DNA of 64,000 bases, from NCBI RefSeq assembly GCF_014773245.1, contig NZ_JACWMX010000003.1, forward strand, positions 496,001-560,000. The letters run 5' to 3'. Below are positions 18,701 through 25,623 of the stretch, one piece after another. Positions within the stretch are counted from its first letter, which is position 1. Each line of letters opens with the position of its first letter. This DNA is from Mucilaginibacter glaciei. Lineage in GTDB: Bacteria; Bacteroidota; Bacteroidia; Sphingobacteriales; Sphingobacteriaceae. Made by a program: the position numbers and the translations under genes. The notes beneath the pieces were generated by a model that saw nothing but the letters and a program-made list of their open reading frames with translations, ran no database searches and was not told the DNA's origin.

Positions 18701-19008
18701 GCTTTAGGCAATTTGTGATCAAACCGGCTTTATTAAAAGAGCTGGATTGGGTAAGAGGATCATATACAGCTGTAAGCGGTGATATAAAATGCGAATGGAA
18801 AAGGGCTAATGATGCGGTAACAATAGCAGTTACCGTACCGCCCAACACACTGGCAACCATTTATCTGCCCACTTCGAACGAAAAAAATATAATGGAAGGC
18901 GATAGGAATATAGCAGGTGCGGAGGGCATAAGCCTCCTGAAAAAGGACAAAGGAGTCCTTGTTTATCAGCTAAAGTCTGGTAGTTATAATTTTACTATTA
19001 AAGAATAA
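15769..19008 (+). CDS. GH78 alpha-L-rhamnosidase with inserted F5/8 C domain
   Basis: 1079-residue exported enzyme with a signal peptide to about residue 25 (AYGQ). An N-terminal fibronectin-like domain (PVKMACELRNEPLGID) precedes a discoidin/F5-8 type C module inserted at about residues 160-290 (WVQVDLGSLQAFSEILLYP). The Bac_rhamnosid_N sandwich (SGLSAFELTVNGKKV) and the catalytic barrel follow. D658-C-P-Q-R-E663-K-M-G-W carries the proposed acid region, and E939 in SLTEKWD is the proposed base by alignment with characterised GH78. The C-terminal domain ends with IYLPTSNEKN. It releases terminal alpha-L-rhamnose by inversion. It is probably co-transcribed with the isomerase gene 83 bp downstream. 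It is a close architectural relative of the 25624 gene, which lacks the inserted module. Confidence 0.93.
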   Translation: MRLVAKKIFLLCTLFCGISAVAYGQLLPVKMACELRNEPLGIDVENPTFSYVIKAGDNRRGVVQTAYQVIVAGTPDFKAGNNMWDSKRIDTDQMAYIRYAGKPLLSGLRYWWKVRIWDEKGRISAWSSPASFTMGILQRTEWKARWISAAGADKYALSPVGYKSADAATEGAEKWVQVDLGSLQAFSEILLYPLFYADRGGYGFPRRFKILVANDPEFKTAKTIADFTGADFNVPRYAPAHVYKGYARARYVRVAVTKLARINDGFAFALRQLMVMSAGQNIASGRPIKATDSDESNGFNKSRLTDRVRDEKASPNYSSILLRKDFKVKPRLVSAVVCVSGLSAFELTVNGKKVSKNLFSPGWTDYRKTVLYDTYNVTPQLKSGSNALGIILGNGMYNIQPDTLRYVKFINTFGPAKAIAQLRLEYADKTVQWVNTDKTWQVTPGPVTYSNLYGGEDYNANLQPKGWDKPGFKTTTSWRKAIETEGPGGVLKGLSCSAPPITAIDTLKPFKITKVNANIFIYDFGQNASMMPSLKVSGPKRSYVRLIPTELLGTDGLADRRSATQDGVRPAWWQYTLAGNGAESWFPKFFYQGARYLQVELYPSANGGLPQIEQLNDVIVHSASTPVGSFKSSNELFNKTYSLVRWAQRSNMMSFMTDCPQREKMGWLEENHLNGPALRYNFDMAPLFRKSMNDMADAQLDNGLVPNIAPEYFIAGSPALTNAFRNSAEWGSSFIIVPWQQYLFSGDISLLERYYSRMKKYLGFLSAAAKDDIIPIGLGDWYDIGPKEPWGSQLTPVSFTGTAVYYYDNWIMYRIAERLNKKEDAIAFKTFSENIKTAFNKTFYNAQTGVYATGSQTCAAMPLFFNIAEPQNRPHLLNALVKDIRSHNNSFTTGEVGYRFLLRALADEGRSDVVFDMNNQADRPGYGYQLKMGATSLTEKWDAGVGNFGSQNHFMSGQINEWFFNDLIGIRPDEAGPGFRQFVIKPALLKELDWVRGSYTAVSGDIKCEWKRANDAVTIAVTVPPNTLATIYLPTSNEKNIMEGDRNIAGAEGISLLKKDKGVLVYQLKSGSYNFTIKE

Positions 19009-19091
19009 CACTTGGTAAAGCCATCACATTCAGATCAGGCTATCGGTTTGAAAATGATGAGTACGCAAATAAGGATTATATATAAACGTAT

Positions 19092-20522
19092 ATGCAGCAA
19101 AGTACTTTAAAAATTGGATTGTTCGGCATCGGCCTGGAGGTTTATTGGGAACAGTTTAATGGGTTGAAAGAAAGATTGGAAGGGTATCTGGCCGTTGTGG
19201 AAGCAAAAATCAGCCAGGTTCATCCGGCGGTAGTAAATCTGGGACTGGTAGACTCGCCCGACAAAGCCTTTGCTGCGGGTGTTACATTTAAAAAGGAAGA
19301 CGTTGATATCATATTTTTATACGTCACCACCTACGCGCTATCTGCCACGGTTTTACCTGTAGTGCAGCGGGCAAAAGTACCCGTGATCATTCTAAACCTT
19401 TCGCCCGAAGCCGCGATCGATTACCAGGCCTTTAATAGCATGAATGATCGGAAGCAAATGACAGGGGAGTGGCTGGCCTATTGCTCGGCTTGCCCAGTGC
19501 CAGAGCTGGCTAATGTTTTTAACCGAACGGGTATCAAATTCCACCAGGTTACAGGTATGCTGCACCACGATCCTGAATGCTGGGATGAAGTAGCCGAATG
19601 GATAGAAGCTGCCCGCGTGGCCCATACCATGGCTTTTAACCGCCTGGGTTGCATGGGGCATTATTATAGCGGCATGCTGGATATTTATACTGACCTAACC
19701 CAGCAATACGCTGCTTTTGGCGGCCATATCGAATTACTTGAAGTAGATGAGCTGGCTGCTTTGCGCCGTAATATCAGTGATGCCGCTATCAGGGAACGGG
19801 TGCAACTATTTGGCGATAAGTTTGAAATAATGGACGGCTGTACCCAGGAAGAACTGGAACGAGCCGCCCGTACCTCGCTGGCGCTCGATCAGTTGGTTGA
19901 AAATCATCAATTAGGGTCGTTGGCCTACTATTATAAAGGCACCGGTAATGCCGATAATGAGGATAGCATCAGCTCCATTATTTTGGGTAATTCTTTACTT
20001 ACTGCCAGGGGCATCCCGGTAGCAGGCGAGTATGAAATAAAGAATGCACAAGCCATGAAGATAATGGACAGCTTTGGCGCGGGCGGATCTTTCACAGAAT
20101 ATTACGCCATGGATTTTGCTGCCGATGTAGTACTAATGGGTCATGATGGGCCCGGCCACATCGCCATTGCAGAGGGTAAAACAAAGGTAAGGCCATTAGA
20201 AGTGTACCACGGTAAAGTAGGTAAGGGCTTATCGGTAGAAATGTCTGTAAAGAATGGCCCGGTTACATTACTATCTGTAGTAGAGCAGGCCGGCGGTAAA
20301 CTCATGCTGCTGGTTGCTGAGGGCGAATCGGTACCGGGGCCTATCTTGGAAATAGGCAACACCAACAGCCGTTATAAATTCGATATCGGGGCGCGTAAAT
20401 TTGTAAATAACTGGAACAGTTACGGCCCGGCGCATCATTGTGCCGTGGGTGTTGGCCATATCGGCAGCAAGCTGCACAAACTTGGCCAGCTTCTTAATAT
20501 TGATGTGATACAGGTTTGTTAA
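19092..20522 (+). CDS. L-arabinose/L-fucose isomerase-fold sugar isomerase
   Basis: 476 residues, no signal peptide, so cytoplasmic. The sequence has the length and layout of the AraA/FucI superfamily. Candidate metal ligands E313 (GEYE), E336 (SFTEYYAMD), H351 (GHDGPGH) and H449 (PAHHCAVGVGH) fall at nearly the same spacing as E306, E333, H350 and H450 of E. coli AraA. It is not a close copy of classical AraA, FucI or RhaA. Lying 83 bp behind a GH78 rhamnosidase suggests isomerisation of L-rhamnose or another released deoxy- or pentose sugar to its ketose (inference). No kinase or aldolase gene is adjacent, so the rest of the pathway must lie elsewhere. Confidence 0.8.
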   Translation: MQQSTLKIGLFGIGLEVYWEQFNGLKERLEGYLAVVEAKISQVHPAVVNLGLVDSPDKAFAAGVTFKKEDVDIIFLYVTTYALSATVLPVVQRAKVPVIILNLSPEAAIDYQAFNSMNDRKQMTGEWLAYCSACPVPELANVFNRTGIKFHQVTGMLHHDPECWDEVAEWIEAARVAHTMAFNRLGCMGHYYSGMLDIYTDLTQQYAAFGGHIELLEVDELAALRRNISDAAIRERVQLFGDKFEIMDGCTQEELERAARTSLALDQLVENHQLGSLAYYYKGTGNADNEDSISSIILGNSLLTARGIPVAGEYEIKNAQAMKIMDSFGAGGSFTEYYAMDFAADVVLMGHDGPGHIAIAEGKTKVRPLEVYHGKVGKGLSVEMSVKNGPVTLLSVVEQAGGKLMLLVAEGESVPGPILEIGNTNSRYKFDIGARKFVNNWNSYGPAHHCAVGVGHIGSKLHKLGQLLNIDVIQVC

Positions 20523-20608
20523 GATTGAGGTTAGGGCTTGAGCGTAGTTTGTGGTGAGTGATAATAGTACTGCGGATACACTATCGGTGTTAAAATTTAA
20601 TAGTTATA

Positions 20609-20639
20609 TCATTTTATACAATTGAATTGCCATTTTATA
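20609..20639 (+). promoter_or_regulatory. Candidate operator upstream of susC
   Basis: TCATTTTATACAATTG (20609-20624) matches 15 of 16 bases of the site at 15584. CATTTTATA is also repeated directly with a 21-bp period (20610-20618 and 20631-20639), two helical turns apart, as expected for a dimeric activator of AraC or response-regulator type. The 16-bp motif ends 40 bp before the TAAATTTG element. Confidence 0.5.
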
Positions 20640-20644
20640 TATCC

Positions 20645-20672
20645 TTTTTGCCTTTACACTATCTTAAATTTG
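20645..20672 (+). promoter_or_regulatory. Candidate promoter for susC-susD
   Basis: TAAATTTG (20665-20672) fits TAnnTTTG. TTTTTG at 20645-20650 may be the upstream element, but the 14-bp spacer is shorter than usual. The same octamer stands before GH78 at 15639. Confidence 0.45.
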
Positions 20673-20812
20673 AAAAGAACGAAGTAGCCCGATCTGTAGT
20701 GGCACTTTTTTAGTAAGCCAATTATAATAAATTTTATTGCCACCATTTTAATTGATCATTCAACATGTTATTAATTTAATTTAACGTATGGGGAAGGAAT
20801 AAGGAAAAAAAT

Positions 20813-20836
20813 AAGCAGGTATTGTTATACCTGCTT
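20813..20836 (+). promoter_or_regulatory. Perfect 10-bp hairpin in the susC leader
   Basis: AAGCAGGTAT and ATACCTGCTT pair perfectly around a TGTT loop, about 80 nt before the susC start. No U-tract follows, so a classical terminator is unlikely. An RNA control element or transcript-stabilising structure is possible. Confidence 0.45.
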
Positions 20837-20915
20837 AATCCAATGAGTTGTATTGCCTGCTGGAATAGATAATGCAATCATTTAGTTAATCCATTAATTA
20901 ACCTAATTCAAAATT

Positions 20916-23900
20916 ATGATTTTTTTTACAAAAAGAACTCCCTACACGGGGGCAAGCATCCGTATTGCCTGTACTTTTTTACTTCTTTTATCTTTGATAG
21001 TAAATAGTGCCCAGGCATTGGTAGCTAATCACAACCTAAACCCAATTGCATTTGAAGTTTCCGGAACAGTTACTTCAGAAACCGGCGAAGTGCTGGTTGG
21101 TGTAACTGTGAGCGAAAAGGGGACTCCCAATGGTGTGTCTACCGATGTTAACGGCAAATTCAAATTAAACGTGCGCGATGGCAATGCAACGCTGTTGGTA
21201 CGCTATATCGGTTTTCAAACCAAAGAGGTGGCCGTGAACAACAGCGCAGTTATTAATATAAAATTGGCAAACGACGAAAGAAAACTCAACGAAGTTGTTG
21301 TTGTAGCCTACGGATCACAAAAAAGAGGTGACATCACAGGTGCTGTTACGTCAATTAAAGCTGATGATGTAAAAGATGCGCCGGTAACCCAGTTCACGCA
21401 AATGATACAAGGAAAAACCCCCGGTGTGCAGGTAAACCAAACTACAGGTATACCGGGCCAGGGCATGTCTATCCGTATCCGCGGAGCGGTAACATTTTCT
21501 GGTAGTGGCAGCTCTCAGCCCTTATATGTAGTTGATGGCGTTCCACTTGTGAGTGATATCAACAACATTAACCCCGATGAAATTGAAACGTTCACCATAT
21601 TGAAGGATGCATCATCTACCGCTTTGTATGGTTCAAGGGCTGCCAATGGTGTTATCATCATCACTACTAAACATGCAAAAGCCGGGCAAAATTCATTAAC
21701 CTTCAACGCATTTTACGGTGTACAAACTGTGCCGCAAAAAGGGCGGCCTGATGTAATGAATGCCGTTGAATTTGCGCAGTATGAGCAAGATGTATTTAAA
21801 GAGCAGGACCGGATAAACCGTGCGAATGGAGGCACAGGAGTAGCCATCCCTGTCGAGTACCAAAACCCGTCGCAATATGCAGGCAAGGGTACCGATTGGT
21901 ATAACGTTTTGTTACGAAACGCACCAATTCAAAGCTACAACCTGGCATTAAACAGCGGAACGGAAAAATCCACAACTACCGCTACAATAGGTGTGCTCAA
22001 CCAGGATGGTGTGCTGGTTGCTTCCAACTACAAAAGATACTCTGCGCGTGTCAATTCGGAGTACAAGTTTAACAGTAAAATTACGGTAGGGTTGAATGTA
22101 GCGCCAACTTACGAAAAGCTTGCCAACACCAACACTGACGGTAATATTTTTGGAGGTGGTATCATTCAAAATGCGATTACCAGCTCTCCAATATCGCCTG
22201 TGAGGAATCCTGATGGTTCGCTTACTTTAACCTCGCAGTCGCCCGGCCTTTTTGGTAACCCAAACTGGTACCGCGTTGCAACAGAAAACAAAAACAATAC
22301 ACAAAAAGGGCGTTTGTTATCTAATGGTTATGCTAATATCCAGATTATCAAAGATCTGAATTTCCGTACTTCGTTGAATATCGATTATGTTAATGAGCAA
22401 AACCAAACCTGGAGCCCATCTACATCGGGCGGTTTGTTTGCCCCGCCGCCAAATCAGGCTTCTGCAAGTGCATATAGTAACATTTACTACTCATGGCTGG
22501 CAGAGAATACCCTGAATTACAAACATAGCTTTGGCGATCATAATTTTGACGTATTGGTAGGTTATACCGCCCAAAAATATCACCAGGATTTTAACTCCCA
22601 ATCGGGCTTTGGTTTTCCTAACGATAATATACCGTCACTGGCGGCTGCTACACAGTTTAATACGCCAACAACAAGCATCCAGGAATGGTCGCTGGCATCC
22701 TTTGTATCACGTTTAAACTATAACTACAAAAATAGATACCTGGTTTCTGCATCATTCAGAAGAGACGGTTCATCCCGTTTTGCGCCCAATACTAAATATG
22801 GTAATTTCCCGGCGGTATCTGTGGGTTGGAATGTTTCTCAGGAGCAATTTATGCAAAACATCCCGGCAATATCCGATCTGAAACTGCGTGCAGGTTATGG
22901 TGTTAACGGTAACTTTAACATTCAAAACTATGGCTTTATACCTAACACGCAAACAACCAATTACAGCTTTAACGGAGTGCTTACCCCCGGTACATCCATC
23001 GCTAATATCGGTAACAACAATTTAAGCTGGGAAAAATCAAAGCAATTGGATATCGGGGCTGATTTCAGCCTGTTTAAAGGCCGTATAAGCGTTAGTTACG
23101 ATTACTTCCACAAAACCACCTCTTCGCTGTTGTACCAGATCAACGTTCCCCGCGAATCAGGTTTCTCAAGTATAGCTGATAATGTTGCCAAGCTGCAGTT
23201 TAAAGGGCACGAATTTTCTATCACCAGTCAAAATTTGGTAGGTCCTGCTTTAAGATGGTCAACGAATTTCAATATCAGTTTTGTACGCAGCAAGATCCTG
23301 GATTTAGGCCCATACGGCACCAGTTTGCCAAGAGATCCAAATGGTGCTAATATAGAAATGATAGGCCAGCCGCTGGGTATGTTCTATGGCTACAAATTTA
23401 TAGGTGTTTATAAAAATCAGGCCGATTTTGACGCCTCGGCAAAATACACAGGCAGCGATTCGCCATCACAGGTTGGTACGGTAAAATATGCTGATACCAA
23501 TGGCGATGGTATAATAGATGCAAGGGATAAAACCATTATTGGTAACCCTAACCCCGATTTTACCTACGGTATGACCAACAACCTTACCTACAAGAACTTC
23601 GATTTTGGCGTTACCGTATCAGGCGCTTATGGTGGCGACTTGCAAAACCGTACGTTAGAGTACACCCAGAATCTGGACGGTGTGTTTAACGTAACGAAAG
23701 ATGTAGCTAACCGCTGGAAATCTGAAGCTGACCCGGGCGATGGCGTGCATCCACGAATCGTGGTAGGTACCGCTCTGGCCCGTAACACCAATTCACGGTG
23801 GGTAAGCGATGGTAGTTTCCTTACGGTTAAGAACGTAACATTAGGCTATTCTATCCCAATGAAAAACAATAATTATATCAAGAGCATACGTGTTTACACC

Positions 23901-24056
23901 AGCGGCCAGCAGTTGATCGTATTTACCAAATATAAAGGTGCCAACCCCGAAGTAAGCGGTGTTGAAGGCAGCAGCGTTGTTAATATCGGTATAGACAATA
24001 CCTCATACCCGGTGCCGCGCACCATCAGTTTTGGTGTAAATGTTAATTTAAAATAA
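20916..24056 (+). CDS. SusC-like TonB-dependent outer-membrane transporter
   Basis: 1046 residues. A signal peptide ends at about residue 38. A carboxypeptidase-D regulatory-like domain (FEVSGTVTSETGEVLVGVTV, about 47-120) precedes the TonB-box-like LNEVVVVAYGSQKRGD, a plug with PLYVVDGVPL and LKDASSTALYGSRAANGVI, and a 22-strand-type barrel ending in FGVNVNLK. SusC proteins form the outer-membrane channel through which oligosaccharides enter, powered by TonB, with the SusD partner encoded 18 bp downstream. The flanking genes are GH78s, so rhamnose-bearing oligosaccharides are the likely cargo. No anti-sigma-interacting (STN) domain is visible, which argues against ECF sigma signalling through this receptor. 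Confidence 0.95.
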   Translation: MIFFTKRTPYTGASIRIACTFLLLLSLIVNSAQALVANHNLNPIAFEVSGTVTSETGEVLVGVTVSEKGTPNGVSTDVNGKFKLNVRDGNATLLVRYIGFQTKEVAVNNSAVINIKLANDERKLNEVVVVAYGSQKRGDITGAVTSIKADDVKDAPVTQFTQMIQGKTPGVQVNQTTGIPGQGMSIRIRGAVTFSGSGSSQPLYVVDGVPLVSDINNINPDEIETFTILKDASSTALYGSRAANGVIIITTKHAKAGQNSLTFNAFYGVQTVPQKGRPDVMNAVEFAQYEQDVFKEQDRINRANGGTGVAIPVEYQNPSQYAGKGTDWYNVLLRNAPIQSYNLALNSGTEKSTTTATIGVLNQDGVLVASNYKRYSARVNSEYKFNSKITVGLNVAPTYEKLANTNTDGNIFGGGIIQNAITSSPISPVRNPDGSLTLTSQSPGLFGNPNWYRVATENKNNTQKGRLLSNGYANIQIIKDLNFRTSLNIDYVNEQNQTWSPSTSGGLFAPPPNQASASAYSNIYYSWLAENTLNYKHSFGDHNFDVLVGYTAQKYHQDFNSQSGFGFPNDNIPSLAAATQFNTPTTSIQEWSLASFVSRLNYNYKNRYLVSASFRRDGSSRFAPNTKYGNFPAVSVGWNVSQEQFMQNIPAISDLKLRAGYGVNGNFNIQNYGFIPNTQTTNYSFNGVLTPGTSIANIGNNNLSWEKSKQLDIGADFSLFKGRISVSYDYFHKTTSSLLYQINVPRESGFSSIADNVAKLQFKGHEFSITSQNLVGPALRWSTNFNISFVRSKILDLGPYGTSLPRDPNGANIEMIGQPLGMFYGYKFIGVYKNQADFDASAKYTGSDSPSQVGTVKYADTNGDGIIDARDKTIIGNPNPDFTYGMTNNLTYKNFDFGVTVSGAYGGDLQNRTLEYTQNLDGVFNVTKDVANRWKSEADPGDGVHPRIVVGTALARNTNSRWVSDGSFLTVKNVTLGYSIPMKNNNYIKSIRVYTSGQQLIVFTKYKGANPEVSGVEGSSVVNIGIDNTSYPVPRTISFGVNVNLK

Positions 24057-24074
24057 ATATATAATCATATAATT

Positions 24075-25544
24075 ATGAGAACTAGGATATTATTAGCAGG
24101 CGTATTGGCATTAAGCTTATCTGCCTGTAAAAAAAGCTTTATAGAATTAGTACCGAAAACGACTGTAACCGAGGCAACTTTCTTTAGAACTGCCGATGAT
24201 TATACCCAGGCGGTTGTAGGCTCATATGTACCACTGCGCAGCATCACCAACGATGCTTATGTGATGGGCGAAATGCGGTCAGACAATGCTACTTATTTTG
24301 CCAGCCCCGGCTTGCAGGGCGGCCAGTTTAGCGATAAATGGAACATTTCGGGCTTTTTGGATATCGCGATCAATATGAACGGCACCAATAAATACGCCAG
24401 CTGTTATGTTGGCATAGCCCGTACCAATGCCATATTAGACCGAATAGATGCATCAACAATAGATGCTGCCGTAAAAGCTAATTTAAAAGGGCAGGCACAG
24501 TTTCTGCGCGCTTATTATTACTTTGAACTGGTGCAGTATTTTGGTGGCGTACCTTTGCATTTAAAGGAGGTAAGTTCAGTAGCCGAAACTGCCCTGCCAC
24601 GCTCATCTGCAGATGATGTATACAAACAGATCATAGCTGATGCAACAAGCGCGGCAAGTTTATTGCCCGCAAAACAAACTACATTAGGCATGGTAACGCA
24701 GGGTTCTGCAAAAACATTGCTGGGTTACGTTTACATGACGCTTAAACGCTACCCCGAAGCCGAAACTGCATTAACAGATGTAACTAAGCTTGGCTACAGT
24801 TTAGTGCCTAACTATGCCAATATATTCGCATCCCGCAATACGGCTGAATCTATTTTCGAGGTGCAGTATTTAGAAGGTCCACAAGGGCAGCAGGGTAATT
24901 TTGCGTTTCAGTTTGCGCCTAATATTTCAAATGTTAAAAACATTTTAGGCCCATCTGGCGACAATAAGACTACCGGCGGATGGAATAAGCCCACCCCAAA
25001 TCTGATTGCAGCTTATGAAACCGGCGATACCCGTAAAAATGCGTCTATCGGCTTCAGCTATATAGACGGAGATGGTAACACGGTAACCGATACTTATTGC
25101 AAAAAATACACACACGGGCCGTATGCAAACTTTAATAATACCGGCGATGACTGGATAATTTATCGTTATGCAGACGTATTGCTCCTACTTGCCGAATGTT
25201 TGAACGAACAAGGCAAAGCCGGCCAGGCAATACCCTACCTTAACCAGGTAAGATCACGCGCGGGGCTGGCAGCAACGATAGCTGCAAACCAAGCCGATCT
25301 GCGGGTCGCGATTGCAAAGGAACGCCGTGTTGAGCTTGCATTTGAAAATCACCGCTGGCTTGATCTGGTACGTACCGGCCAGGCCATTAGCGTGATGACT
25401 GCCTTTGGGGCAACCATTAAAACACAGCAGCCATACCTGCCTGCAAACGCTTACACAAATATTACCCAAAACAGGTTAATATTTCCGCTGCCGCAAAGTG
25501 AGCTGGATATTAACAAGCAGTTGACACAAAATCCGGGCTATTAA
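24075..25544 (+). CDS. SusD-like glycan-binding outer-membrane lipoprotein
   Basis: 489 residues. The lipobox ending at C18 (LSLSAC) indicates a lipid-anchored surface protein. The SusD/RagB fold is evident: the N-terminal segment KSFIELVPKTTVTEATFF, TPR-like helices (FLRAYYYFELVQYFGGVPL), and a C-terminal segment RYADVLLLLAECLNEQGKA, ERRVELAFENHRWLDLVRTG and FPLPQSELDINKQLTQNPGY. It forms the lid over the SusC barrel and binds the incoming glycan. Gap to susC is 18 bp. A strong hairpin follows the stop codon before the GH78 gene. Confidence 0.95.
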   Translation: MRTRILLAGVLALSLSACKKSFIELVPKTTVTEATFFRTADDYTQAVVGSYVPLRSITNDAYVMGEMRSDNATYFASPGLQGGQFSDKWNISGFLDIAINMNGTNKYASCYVGIARTNAILDRIDASTIDAAVKANLKGQAQFLRAYYYFELVQYFGGVPLHLKEVSSVAETALPRSSADDVYKQIIADATSAASLLPAKQTTLGMVTQGSAKTLLGYVYMTLKRYPEAETALTDVTKLGYSLVPNYANIFASRNTAESIFEVQYLEGPQGQQGNFAFQFAPNISNVKNILGPSGDNKTTGGWNKPTPNLIAAYETGDTRKNASIGFSYIDGDGNTVTDTYCKKYTHGPYANFNNTGDDWIIYRYADVLLLLAECLNEQGKAGQAIPYLNQVRSRAGLAATIAANQADLRVAIAKERRVELAFENHRWLDLVRTGQAISVMTAFGATIKTQQPYLPANAYTNITQNRLIFPLPQSELDINKQLTQNPGY

Positions 25545-25569
25545 TAACTCAATACATATCATAACTTGC

Positions 25570-25600
25570 AACCCGTTGAACAAAAAATGTTTAACGGGTT
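25570..25600 (+). terminator. Intergenic hairpin after susD
   Basis: AACCCGTT (25570-25577) pairs with AACGGGTT (25593-25600). The stem extends to about 13 pairs with one G-U, around an A-rich loop. No U-run follows, so it may be an attenuator, processing site or mRNA stabiliser rather than a full stop between susD and GH78. Confidence 0.55.
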
Positions 25601-25623
25601 GTGTGTTAATTAAATTTTAAGGG

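Larger units (their letters stand above)
20523..20915. other. Intergenic region and long leader before susC
   Basis: 393 bp without a gene. It holds the second copy of the candidate operator (20609-20639), a TAAATTTG promoter element (20665-20672), and a perfect 10-bp hairpin (20813-20836) in a leader of about 237 nt. GTTAAT and ATTAAC (20885-20902) form a weak inverted repeat just before the start codon. Confidence 0.65.
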
